NCBI RefSeq assembly: GCF_030294985.1 | Contig: NZ_AP024718.1 | Location: forward strand, 434,001-498,000 | DNA from: Methylomarinovum tepidoasis | Lineage (GTDB): Bacteria; Pseudomonadota; Gammaproteobacteria; Methylococcales; Methylothermaceae | Reading direction: 5' to 3' | Length of the DNA: 64,000 nucleotides | Shown here: in pieces, positions 56,369-63,666 of the stretch | How positions within the stretch are numbered: position 1 is the stretch's first letter | Layout of the letters: each line of letters begins with the position of its first letter | The notes under the pieces: model-generated | The model's database searches: none | Seen by the model: only the letters and a program-made list of their open reading frames with translations | What the model was told of the DNA's origin: nothing | Position numbers and translations under genes: made by a program

Positions 56369-57550
56369 TCAGACCGCAGCTTGCAGGCGATAGCCTCGCA
56401 GCAGCGCGGCGAATTCCCGCAGGGTGTCGATGCCGCTCTGCTCCGCTTCCTGACACCACCTCTTAAGCTGTTGAAGACGCGCTTCCGGGTGGGGCAGGTT
56501 GCGCGCCCAGATCGTCTTGAGGCGGTTCTTGAAATCGTAGACCGTCTCCAGCGTGTCGCTGGCCTCGATGGCCCGCTGCAGCAACCGCTCCCGCTCGCCG
56601 TCGAGCGTGAGGTCCTCCCGCACCAGCAGCGGCCTGGCCTGGCGGAACAATCGGCGCAGGTAGCGATCGGCGCGGCGGGACTCCAGACGCAGGACCGGGA
56701 GAATCACCTTGCGGGCGTAGAGGGTCAGTACGTGGAAACGGTTGCGCATCAGCGCCTTGACCGTCTCGGCGCTCGGCTCGCCAGCGGCGGCCTCGATCCT
56801 CACCTTGGGTGCAACCCGCTTCACCCTGGCCAGCCCGAACAACGACAGCAGGCGGATGTACAGCCACCCCAGATCGAATTCCCACCAGCGCAGGGAGAGC
56901 TTGGCCGAGGACGGGTAGGCGTGATGGTTGTTGTGCAGCTCCTCGCCACCGATGAGGATGCCCCAGGGGATCAGATTGGTGGCCGCATCCTCGGTTTCGA
57001 AATTGCGGTAGCCGACGTAATGCCCCAGGCCGTTGATCACCCCGGCGGCCCACACCGGAATCCACAGCATCTGCACCGCCCACACGGTCAGACCCAGGAC
57101 ACCGAAACAAACCAGATCGATCGCCAGCATCAACGCGATGCCCAGATCGCCGATGCGGGGATGACTGTAGATGTGACACTCGAGCCAGTCGTCGGGCGTC
57201 CCCCAGCCGTACTGCTCGATAGCTTCACGATCGGCGCGGACCTGGTTGTAAAGCTCAGCCCCTTCGAACAGCACCTTCCGGATGCCGAGCACCTGGGGGC
57301 TGTGGGGATCCTCCTCGGTTTCACAGCGGGCGTGATGCTTGCGGTGGATCGCCGCCCAGTCCTTGGTGCGCATGCCGGTGGTCAGCCACAGCCAGAAACG
57401 GAAAAAATGACTGACCAGGGGGTGCAGATCCATGGCCCGGTGGGCCTGGCAACGGTGAAGGTAAAGGGTGACCGAGACGATGGTGACGTGGGTGAGGGCA
57501 AGGATGACGAGCAGGTAACCCCACCAGGGGAGTTCAAAGAGTCCAAACAT
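56369..57550 (-). CDS. Membrane fatty acid desaturase (acyl-CoA delta-9 type)
   Basis: The 393-residue protein has the three histidine boxes of membrane desaturases: HRCQAHRAM, AIHRKHHARCETEEDPHSP and ELHNNHHAYP, with several membrane segments. It introduces a double bond in fatty acids, adjusting membrane fluidity. The ATG at 57550 begins MFGLFELPWWGYL; the frame opens earlier at 57571. A C-terminal helical extension of about 120 residues (LMRNRFHVLTLYARKVILP to the end) is longer than the simplest family members. Confidence 0.9.
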   Translation of the reverse strand: MFGLFELPWWGYLLVILALTHVTIVSVTLYLHRCQAHRAMDLHPLVSHFFRFWLWLTTGMRTKDWAAIHRKHHARCETEEDPHSPQVLGIRKVLFEGAELYNQVRADREAIEQYGWGTPDDWLECHIYSHPRIGDLGIALMLAIDLVCFGVLGLTVWAVQMLWIPVWAAGVINGLGHYVGYRNFETEDAATNLIPWGILIGGEELHNNHHAYPSSAKLSLRWWEFDLGWLYIRLLSLFGLARVKRVAPKVRIEAAAGEPSAETVKALMRNRFHVLTLYARKVILPVLRLESRRADRYLRRLFRQARPLLVREDLTLDGERERLLQRAIEASDTLETVYDFKNRLKTIWARNLPHPEARLQQLKRWCQEAEQSGIDTLREFAALLRGYRLQAAV

Positions 57551-57582
57551 GAAGAAAAAACCGGAAATCAAAAATGAAACAA

Positions 57583-57600
57583 GCCGCCCTGAAGGCGGCC
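57583..57600 (-). terminator. Hairpin with weak T-run upstream of the desaturase
   Basis: GCCGCC-CTGAA-GGCGGC is a perfect 6-bp stem. On the minus strand it is followed by TTGTTTCATTTTT, so it may terminate the argS-SPOR-lipoprotein transcript ending near 57685. Confidence 0.45.
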
Positions 57601-57684
57601 TTTCTCAATGCGGAAACATTCAGAAAGCACGTTCGAGTGTAGCCCAAAGCCACACCTGCCACAAGGGAAACTTCAATAACGATC

Positions 57685-57873
57685 TTAAAACGGCCGATAG
57701 CCGTAAACCGCGTTAAGATGATGCAGGAATGCGTGGCGCTGGTGTCGGCCAGAGCAGGGCGGGCGATCCGCGCGGTATCGTCGAGCCGGACCGCCTCGAC
57801 GATACCCCGGCGCCGCGGCACTGCATCCCAGCAATCCGACCGCCACCCCTAGCGACAGGAACCCGCGTATCAT
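57685..57873 (-). CDS. Tiny lipoprotein-like gene after the SPOR protein
   Basis: The 62-residue frame starts MIRGFLSLGVAVGLLGCSAAAPGYRRGG, a lipoprotein signal with lipobox LLGC. Its ATG overlaps the SPOR gene's TGA (ATGA), a pattern used by real genes here. The rest is Arg- and His-rich. An ACGGC-N5-GCCGT hairpin with TTTT (57690-57704) overlaps its stop. It may be spurious, but the lipobox and coupling support it. Confidence 0.45.
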   Translation of the reverse strand: MIRGFLSLGVAVGLLGCSAAAPGYRRGGPARRYRADRPPCSGRHQRHAFLHHLNAVYGYRPF

Positions 57874-58439
57874 CGCTTCGCCGTCTGGACCACGCTGTCG
57901 ATGCGGTGCCGGCGCAACCGGGTGCGAATCCGCTCCACCTCGGTCATGGAGGTGAAAGGCCCCAGCCGCACCCGGTACCAGGTCGCCCCCCGCACCTGGG
58001 CCCGCTCGATCTGTGCTTCGACCCCGAGCAACGCCAGCTGCGCCTTGAGCCGGTCGGCATCGCGAAAACTGCGAAACGATCCAGCCTGAACGAAATAACG
58101 CCCTTTGGAGGCCCGCCCCAACTGTTCCTCGCGCTTGCGGGTGCGGACCTCGCCTTCCGGCACGATGACCTCCTTTTCCGGCAGGAGGGTATAGAAGGTA
58201 AAGCGCGGTTCCTTGGCCTTGCCGCCTTTTTCGGCCGCCTCCGGCCGAGGGGTTGCCGGGGGCTTCTTCGCGGCCGGCGCAGGGGGCGCCTCCCGGGACA
58301 GGTCATAGAGGAAGTAGCCGAAACCGCCGAGCACCGCCAGCACTGCGCCCCAGAGCCACCAGGGCGCCCGCCGTTCCCGCCGCGGTGGACGGCGGGAACG
58401 GGAGGCGGGGCGGCGGCGGGGCGGCGGACGGCGGGCCAT
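57870..58439 (-). CDS. FtsN-like SPOR-domain protein
   Basis: The 189-residue protein has a basic cytoplasmic tail (MARRPPPRRRPASRSRRPPRRERR), one membrane segment (WWLWGAVLAVLGGFGYFLY), a Pro/Ala/Lys linker and a C-terminal SPOR domain (RYFVQAGSFRSFRDADRLKAQLALLG and WYRVRLGPFTSMTEVERIR). This is the layout of FtsN-type division proteins that bind septal glycan. It lies 0 bases after argS in the order argS-ftsN common in these bacteria. Confidence 0.9.
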   Translation of the reverse strand: MARRPPPRRRPASRSRRPPRRERRAPWWLWGAVLAVLGGFGYFLYDLSREAPPAPAAKKPPATPRPEAAEKGGKAKEPRFTFYTLLPEKEVIVPEGEVRTRKREEQLGRASKGRYFVQAGSFRSFRDADRLKAQLALLGVEAQIERAQVRGATWYRVRLGPFTSMTEVERIRTRLRRHRIDSVVQTAKR

Positions 58440-60197
58440 CTACATCGACTCGGGTGCGCTGACGTCCAACAACCCCAGACCGTTGGCAATCGTCTGCCGC
58501 ACCGCCGCGATCAGGCACAGGCGGGCATTGCGCAAGGCGGCATCTTCCACCAGGAAGGTATGGGCGTTGTAATAGGTATGGAATTCGGCCGCCAGCTCAC
58601 GCAGATAGTGGGTCAACTGATGGGGCTCGCGCAGCAGGGCGGCGCGCTCGACCACCTCCGGATAGCGCCCGAGAGTGGCGAGCAGCGCCTGCTCGTGGGA
58701 TTCGGTCAGACGGGGCAGGTTCTCCAGCCCGGCCTCCCGGTCCCATTCCCAGCCCTTCTCGCGCAACTGGCGGAACACGCTGCACACCCGCGCGTGGGCG
58801 TACTGGACGTAATAGACCGGATTGTCGTTGGACTGGGACACCGCCAGCTCCAGGTCGAAATCCAGGTGCTGTTCCGGCTTGCGCATCACGTAGAAGAAGC
58901 GGGCCGCGTCCTTGCCGACCTCCTCCCGCAGCTGGCGCAGGGTGACGAATTCCCCGGCGCGGGTGGACATGGGCACCTTCTCCTTGCCGCGGTAAAGGAC
59001 AGCGAACTGCACCAGCCTGACCTCCAGGACGTCCGGATCGGCCCCCAGGGCCTGGATCGCCGCCTTCAGCCGGGGCACGTAACCGTGGTGGTCGGCGCCC
59101 CAGACGTCGATCAGATGTTCGAATTCCCGTTCGAGCTTGTCCAGGTGATAGGCGATGTCGGAGGCGAAATAGGTGTACTGGCCGTTGTCGCGCACCACCA
59201 CCCGGTCCTTCTCGTCCCCCAACCGGCTGGAGGCGAACCAGACGGCGCCGTCCTTCTCGTACAGCCAGCCGCCCCGGCGCAGCGTCTCCAGCGCCTGCTC
59301 GACCCGCCCGGCGCGGACCAGGTCCCGCTCCGAGAACCACTGGTCGTAGTGGACGCCGAAGGCTTCCAGGTCTTCACGGATATCGGCCAGGATCGCCTGC
59401 AGGCCGGTCTGGAAAACGTCCTCGTAAGCCGCCTCCCCCAACAGCTGTCTGGCCCGCACGATCAGGGCGTCGATGTAGGTTTCCTTGTCCCCTTCCGGAG
59501 CGTCCGGCGGCAGACCGGCGAGCACTTCGGCCGCCGGGCGACGGTAGCGGTCGCCGACGCGCGCGTGCAGCGCCTGGGCGATGTCGCGGACGTAATCACC
59601 GCGGTAACCGTTGGCTGGAAACGGCACCGCCTCGCCACACACCTCCAGATAGCGCATCCAGATGCTGACGGTAAGGATGTCCATCTGGCGGCCGGCGTCG
59701 TTGACGTAATATTCACGGTGCACCCGGAAGCCGGTGGCGGCCAGCAGATTGGCGACGCTGGCCCCGTAGGCGGCGCCGCGGCCGTGGCCGACATGCAGGG
59801 GCCCGGTGGGGTTGGCGGAGACGAACTCGATGTGAATGCGCCGCCCCCGGCCGATGTCGCTGTGGCCGAAGCGCCCGCCCTGTTCCAGGATCCGGCCGAC
59901 GATGGCGAACTGGGCCGCCGGATCGATGAAGAAATTGATAAAGCCGGGACCGGCGATCTCGACCCTGCGAATCCACGCTTCCCGGGGCAACGCCACGACG
60001 ATGGCCTCCGCCAATTGCCGGGGCGGTTTCCCCGCTGCCTTGGCCAGAACCAAAGCGACATTGGTGGCGAAATCCCCGTGCGCGGCATCGCGGGCGCGGT
60101 CCACTTTGACGACGGCCCGAACGTCGGACGGCAACACGCCCTGCCGTTGCAGGCGCTCGACCGCCTTCTCCAACAAACTTCGCAGCTGGTCTTTCAT
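58440..60197 (-). CDS. argS: Arginyl-tRNA synthetase
   Basis: The 585-residue class I synthetase has the HIGH-type motif [29 protein letters not shown]-like [13 protein letters not shown], the KMSKS-equivalent [15 protein letters not shown] and the C-terminal anticodon-binding helices ([20 protein letters not shown]-type [12 protein letters not shown]). It charges tRNA-Arg. Genes diverge to the right from here toward the repeat-protein cluster. Confidence 0.97.
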   Translation of the reverse strand: MKDQLRSLLEKAVERLQRQGVLPSDVRAVVKVDRARDAAHGDFATNVALVLAKAAGKPPRQLAEAIVVALPREAWIRRVEIAGPGFINFFIDPAAQFAIVGRILEQGGRFGHSDIGRGRRIHIEFVSANPTGPLHVGHGRGAAYGASVANLLAATGFRVHREYYVNDAGRQMDILTVSIWMRYLEVCGEAVPFPANGYRGDYVRDIAQALHARVGDRYRRPAAEVLAGLPPDAPEGDKETYIDALIVRARQLLGEAAYEDVFQTGLQAILADIREDLEAFGVHYDQWFSERDLVRAGRVEQALETLRRGGWLYEKDGAVWFASSRLGDEKDRVVVRDNGQYTYFASDIAYHLDKLEREFEHLIDVWGADHHGYVPRLKAAIQALGADPDVLEVRLVQFAVLYRGKEKVPMSTRAGEFVTLRQLREEVGKDAARFFYVMRKPEQHLDFDLELAVSQSNDNPVYYVQYAHARVCSVFRQLREKGWEWDREAGLENLPRLTESHEQALLATLGRYPEVVERAALLREPHQLTHYLRELAAEFHTYYNAHTFLVEDAALRNARLCLIAAVRQTIANGLGLLDVSAPESM

Positions 60198-60469
60198 GCT
60201 CTCTAACTGAAAAAAGGTAACTATTATCTTTGAAACCGGCCATGACTACAAAAAATGAGCCCTACCCGACCGGCGCCACGACACAGGGACAACCCAAGAA
60301 AAAGAATATGGATATGAAAAATTATTATCTATATGGCTGGCAGAAAAAACAGAACAGGTCCGTGTATCACAGGCGAGTGAGATGTTCAGCTAACGAACAT
60401 TGAGACTCGATCACAACCAAACAGACCGAAAGGCAACCTACAGACTGATTTCAAACAGGAGATACGATC
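60198..60469 (+). other. AT-rich leader upstream of the repeat-protein cluster
   Basis: The 272 bases between argS and the first repeat gene contain no gene or clear RNA. They are much richer in A and T than the preceding DNA (AAAAATTATTATCTATATGG is typical at about 60316-60336), the first sign of the composition change at 60.2 kb. This is where the promoter of the cluster must lie; I cannot pick a confident -35/-10 pair. An AGGAG site at 60459-60463 serves the first gene. Confidence 0.6.
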
Positions 60470-60784
60470 ATGACCAAGACCATCACTGCACTGACCGCCG
60501 CTATCGTGGGTTTGACCCTGGCTTCTGGCGCCATGGCCGCCGGCTCTAAAATCAAGAACTCGACCATCACCAACAAGTCCACGGTCAAGAACGCCGCCAA
60601 CCTCGCCATCAGCACAGGGATTGGAAAGGCAGAAGCCAACCAGGGCAGCATCAAGATCAAAGGCTCCACGGTCAAAAACTCGACCATCACCAACAAGTCC
60701 ACGGTCAAGAATGCCGCCAACCTCGCCATCAGCACCGGCCTCGGCAGCACCAAGGCCAACCAAGGTTCGATCGACATCGAATAA
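60470..60784 (+). CDS. Exported repeat protein 1, candidate fibre subunit
   Basis: The 104-residue protein has a Sec signal (MTKTITALTAAIVGLTLASGAMA) and then nothing but two 40-residue repeats, residues 25-64 and 65-104. Each reads like GSKIKNSTITNKSTVKN, then AANLAIS, a Gly-rich turn, then ANQGSI. Short beta strands of alternating Ile/Val and Asn/Ser/Thr with Gly turns and a conserved Asn-Gln pair resemble curli CsgA logic, although the exact Ser-x5-Gln repeat is not the same. I infer a secreted self-assembling protein. It lies directly upstream of a related protein and of a CsgG-like lipoprotein. No function is known to me. Confidence 0.8.
   Translation: MTKTITALTAAIVGLTLASGAMAAGSKIKNSTITNKSTVKNAANLAISTGIGKAEANQGSIKIKGSTVKNSTITNKSTVKNAANLAISTGLGSTKANQGSIDIE
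60542..60781 (+). repeat. Two tandem 120-bp coding repeats
   Basis: Repeat 1 (60542-60661) and repeat 2 (60662-60781) have exactly the same 120-bp period. Their first 70 bases differ by only a few substitutions, with the 34-base core beginning AACTCGACCATCACC shared exactly. This indicates recent in-frame duplication. Confidence 0.92.
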
Positions 60785-60798
60785 TCAGGAAACGTAAC

Positions 60799-60822
60799 GG
60801 GGCCAAGGATGGCCTCATTTTC
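60799..60822 (+). terminator. Weak hairpin between the two repeat genes, possible attenuator
   Basis: GGGGCC-AAGGAT-GGCCTC forms a 6-bp stem (one G-T pair) followed by ATTTTCC. It lies 15 bases after repeat gene 1 and just before the ribosome site of repeat gene 2. It could reduce expression of downstream genes relative to gene 1 or stabilise the upstream mRNA. Confidence 0.45.
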
Positions 60823-60838
60823 CTTGGAGGATCTCCCC

Positions 60839-61282
60839 ATGTGGACACGAATTCTGATTTTCCTTATAAGTATCGGCCTGGCATTCACCGGAATAAAAAC
60901 CGTTCTCGCAGCCGGCTCTAAGATCAAGAACTCGACCATCACCAACAAGTCCACGGTCAAGAACGCCGCTAACCTCGCCATCAGCGGCGCCGGTAAGGCA
61001 GAAGCCAATCAAGCCAGCATCCAGGTCAAAGGCGCCCGTCTGAATAATGTCACGGTCATCAATCGGGCCAAGGTCACCAATTCCGCCAACGCCGCCATCA
61101 GTGCAGGCGGCACTGCCCGGGCCAATCAGGGATCGGTGGTAATCAAGCGATCTCTGAACGGAGTGACTGTCGTAAACAATGCTAACATCAAGAATTCTGC
61201 TAACGTCGCTGTAGATGTCATGGGAACCGGTGGCTTATTGGGCACCAATGAATCCAATCAGGGTTCTATTGTGATCAAATGA
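60839..61282 (+). CDS. Exported repeat protein 2, candidate fibre subunit
   Basis: The 147-residue protein (start ATG 60839, with TTGGAGG at 60824-60830) has a signal peptide (MWTRILIFLISIGLAFTGIKTVLA) and three repeats: residues 26-64 nearly identical to those of protein 1, 65-103 (GARLNNVTVINRAKVTNSAN, then AAIS and ARANQGSV) and 104-147 (LNGVTVVNNANIKNSANVAV, longer turn, NQGSIVIK). All three keep the ANQ/SNQ-x-S-[IV] end. The graded divergence suggests different roles along a fibre. Alternative: a beta-helix surface protein. Composition is lower in GC than argS. Confidence 0.8.
   Translation: MWTRILIFLISIGLAFTGIKTVLAAGSKIKNSTITNKSTVKNAANLAISGAGKAEANQASIQVKGARLNNVTVINRAKVTNSANAAISAGGTARANQGSVVIKRSLNGVTVVNNANIKNSANVAVDVMGTGGLLGTNESNQGSIVIK
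60914..61279 (+). repeat. Three degenerate coding repeats in repeat gene 2
   Basis: Repeats run 60914-61030, 61031-61147 and 61148-61279. The first matches the 63-base core of the repeats in gene 1 with only one or two changes per copy (such as GCT for GCC); the others are related only at protein level. Gene 1 and the first third of gene 2 therefore share a recent common source. Confidence 0.85.
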
Positions 61283-61297
61283 TTTGAGATAGATACC

Positions 61298-61648
61298 ATG
61301 ACTTACCGCAACCTCCAATCGATCGCCAATAGATTGACATTGTGTTCTTTGGTGCTAGCGCTTGGCGCCGTCCCTCCCGTGATGGCCAACGATCTCAACG
61401 ATGGCATTGCTATCGACGACCCGATCGATGATTCACTCAAGCCTACCCTAAACGTCCCCTTCATTCTTATGAAAGCCAAGGCAGCTGAATTAAGAGCCAA
61501 GAAAGGCTTGAAATCTTCACGCCCGGTCATCACTCAGGGTGAACAGGGACAGGGAAATATCACTTTCGGTATTGGCAGTAAAATTGCGCCCGGCACTACA
61601 ATCATTAACTCATCTGAGATCAAAAACTCTAATGCTATATCCCGCTGA
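61298..61648 (+). CDS. Exported protein with one C-terminal degenerate repeat
   Basis: The 116-residue product has a signal peptide (MTYRNLQSIANRLTLCSLVLALGAVPPVMA), an acidic central part (DLNDGIAIDDPIDDSLKP) and a basic helix (LMKAKAAELRAKKGLKSS). It ends with GIGSKIAPGTTIINSSEIKN and NAIS, a recognisable copy of the repeat found in proteins 1 and 2. A protein with a unique N part and a single subunit-like repeat could be a nucleator or anchor, as CsgB is for CsgA, but this is inference. Start codon ATG 61298 follows a weak site; 15 bases after gene 2. Confidence 0.7.
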   Translation: MTYRNLQSIANRLTLCSLVLALGAVPPVMANDLNDGIAIDDPIDDSLKPTLNVPFILMKAKAAELRAKKGLKSSRPVITQGEQGQGNITFGIGSKIAPGTTIINSSEIKNSNAISR

Positions 61649-61667
61649 ACCGATACGGTGATACCTC

Positions 61668-63344
61668 ATGAAAGCCTGCCTGCCCTCTTTCCTATACCCG
61701 CTTCGCCACGTTCTGTTATCCACCGGGATACTCTGCTTCATCTCTGCCTGCGGTATTAATCCCCAGGATGTGGATCTAGATTTAAACACTTCCTTACCTG
61801 AAGTTAAAACTACCGTCTTTAGCGAAGCAATCCATAATCTAGGCCGTCTCAATGCCATCTATGGCAGGGATCCGCTCTATATCATGGCGAAGCCAGCCTT
61901 CGATCGTACCGGCACCTCTCTTCCCACCCAAGGTGAGATTCCCCAAGATATTTCGGAAATGGTGAAAAGCACCCTGAACGCCATCGGAGGCGGTATCTGG
62001 TATGTACCATACGATCCGGAATTCATGCTCAATACCGCCCAGACCGGCTATTCGGAATGGGGTGACAAATTGCTACCCAATGTAGTCCTGGTGGGAGGAC
62101 TGACCGAATTCGACCGAGGTCTGGTTACCAAGGAGGAAGGGGCTGACGTCAGTGGCAGCGCTGAAGAATTGGGAGTCCCCATGGGGCTTGACTTCGAGGA
62201 TACTCGCAAAAGTTCTCTAGCCCGCATTACGCTCGATTTCAATTTATTGGATTTCAAAACTTTCACCGGCATTCCCTTCATGCAGGCGGTCAATTCCATT
62301 CAGGTTCACAAAGGGCTCGGCGTCGATCAGCTGGGATTCACCGTCTACGGCCAAACCCTGGGGCTTCGGGGCAATATCAAGAAAATCCAAGGACGCCACG
62401 CCGCCACCCGCCTGCTGGTCCAGCTCAGCATCCTGCAAATTATTGGCAAATACCAGAAACTTCCCTATTGGCGGCTGATTCCCAATGCCGAACCGGATCC
62501 GGTAGTCCTCGATGCCCTGCGCGACGAGTTTTACCGACTGGAACAGCCGGACCGGATCGCCAAAATCCAGGAGCTACTGTATCTGTATGGAAAAGACGTG
62601 GAAATCACCGGCAAACTTGATGCGAAGACCCGAACAGCCATCTCCCAGTTCAAGCAAGAAAAGAACCTCTCGGCTCCAGATATAAGCGAAGAAATTTACT
62701 TGGCGTTGTTCGAAAGCGTTCCCCTGGATCGGGAGACGCTCGCACGCCGCCAACGGGTTGACAGACTGCTGGCCGCCTATAACCAACGCTTGCGTGAACT
62801 GGCCTTCCAGGCCCAGGCGGCTCCGACCGCCGCCGTCGAACCGCAAACGCCGCCACCCAAAGCGACACATCGTATCGGGCAGAAGAAATCGCAACCGACA
62901 GAGCCCAAGAAGAAATCCCTGGGCGAAGTGCGGGTATGGCTGAGCAAATCGGCTTACCAGATCGGTGAGCCGCTGGAAATCTTCTTCGAAGTGACCGAAC
63001 CGATGTTCGTACGAATCATCACCATCAATTCGGTGGGAAAGATGGCCACCCTGTTTCCCAACCCCTATCAGAATGACAATTTTGCCCGCCCAGGAAAAGT
63101 CTATCGGATTCCACCCGCCAATGCCCCGGTGAAATTGACGGTGGGGGCTCCCGTGGGGACAGACACCATTTATGCCATCGCCTCGGTCAACCCCATCCCC
63201 GCCGATTCCCTTCCTCTGGATGACCAGGGACACGTGATCACTGAAGGAATAGAGAAGCGTTTCGCCTTTGCCGAAGAAGCGTTTCAGATTCTGCCCAGCA
63301 GCGCCAGCCAAGCCGCGGTAGAAACGGGGGGAGATCAGCCATGA
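61668..63344 (+). CDS. CsgG-like outer-membrane lipoprotein with peptidoglycan-binding and DUF4384-like domains
   Basis: The 558-residue lipoprotein has lipobox ISAC (Cys28). Residues about 69-265 resemble CsgG: PLYIMAKPAFDRTGT, IWYVPYDPEFMLN, LPNVVLVGGLTEFD, ARITLDFNLLDFKTFTGIP and HAATRLLVQLSILQI correspond to successive CsgG strands and helices. Residues 296-335 (RIAKIQELLYLYGKD, GKLDAKTRTAISQFKQEKNL) are a peptidoglycan-binding domain. A Pro/Lys linker (383-417) leads to a DUF4384-like beta domain (420-508: VRVWLSKSAYQIGEPLEIFFEV, NPYQNDNFARPGKVYRIP). CsgG forms the export pore for curli subunits; this version is probably such a pore tied to the wall. It is the core evidence that the cluster secretes proteins 1-3. 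Confidence 0.75.
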   Translation: MKACLPSFLYPLRHVLLSTGILCFISACGINPQDVDLDLNTSLPEVKTTVFSEAIHNLGRLNAIYGRDPLYIMAKPAFDRTGTSLPTQGEIPQDISEMVKSTLNAIGGGIWYVPYDPEFMLNTAQTGYSEWGDKLLPNVVLVGGLTEFDRGLVTKEEGADVSGSAEELGVPMGLDFEDTRKSSLARITLDFNLLDFKTFTGIPFMQAVNSIQVHKGLGVDQLGFTVYGQTLGLRGNIKKIQGRHAATRLLVQLSILQIIGKYQKLPYWRLIPNAEPDPVVLDALRDEFYRLEQPDRIAKIQELLYLYGKDVEITGKLDAKTRTAISQFKQEKNLSAPDISEEIYLALFESVPLDRETLARRQRVDRLLAAYNQRLRELAFQAQAAPTAAVEPQTPPPKATHRIGQKKSQPTEPKKKSLGEVRVWLSKSAYQIGEPLEIFFEVTEPMFVRIITINSVGKMATLFPNPYQNDNFARPGKVYRIPPANAPVKLTVGAPVGTDTIYAIASVNPIPADSLPLDDQGHVITEGIEKRFAFAEEAFQILPSSASQAAVETGGDQP

Positions 63345-63646
63345 AAAAGCGTGTCCTGCTTCTCATCATCGCCCTGACAGGGCTGACAGCCTGTGAAACC
63401 GCCCCTGTCCGCCGGGAGGACTACATCGCCCAGCATCCGGAATGGGATCCGGAAACGGTGCGCCTGATCCGGGCCGGCATGATCGCCAAGGGCATGACCA
63501 AAGAACAGGTTCGGGCCGCCTGGGGGCGACGCTGCTATACCTGCCAGGGAACCAAGAAAGGCGATTGGGGTGAATCCTGGGAATATCGGACCCAAGTGGT
63601 GTTTTTCGGCCCGGATGGCCGTGTAACAAGGTGGGAACCGAAATGA
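63341..63646 (+). CDS. Small BamE/SmpA-like lipoprotein
   Basis: The 101-residue product has signal MKKRVLLLIIALTGLTACETAP with lipobox LTAC. The mature part has GMIAKGMTKEQVRAAWGRR and EYRTQVVFFGPDGRVTRW, the helix-then-sheet pattern of SmpA/BamE proteins, plus a CYTC pair (residues 65-68). It overlaps the CsgG-like gene by four bases (ATGA). It may help assemble or localise the pore. Confidence 0.7.
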   Translation: MKKRVLLLIIALTGLTACETAPVRREDYIAQHPEWDPETVRLIRAGMIAKGMTKEQVRAAWGRRCYTCQGTKKGDWGESWEYRTQVVFFGPDGRVTRWEPK

Positions 63647-63666
63647 ACAACCATATGAGGTTAACG

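Noticed and set aside
57534-57821. Minus-strand frame MPRRRGIVEAVRLDDTARIA
   Set aside because: It overlaps the hairpin and the tiny lipoprotein frame, has no ribosome site and no recognisable domain.
57729-60206. 825-residue plus-strand frame opposite argS and the SPOR gene
   Set aside because: Reads antisense to argS; composition is typical of third-position GC shadows.
60542-61279. CRISPR array
   Set aside because: Units of 117-132 bp are contiguous, in frame and encode signal-peptide proteins; there are no spacers and no cas genes.
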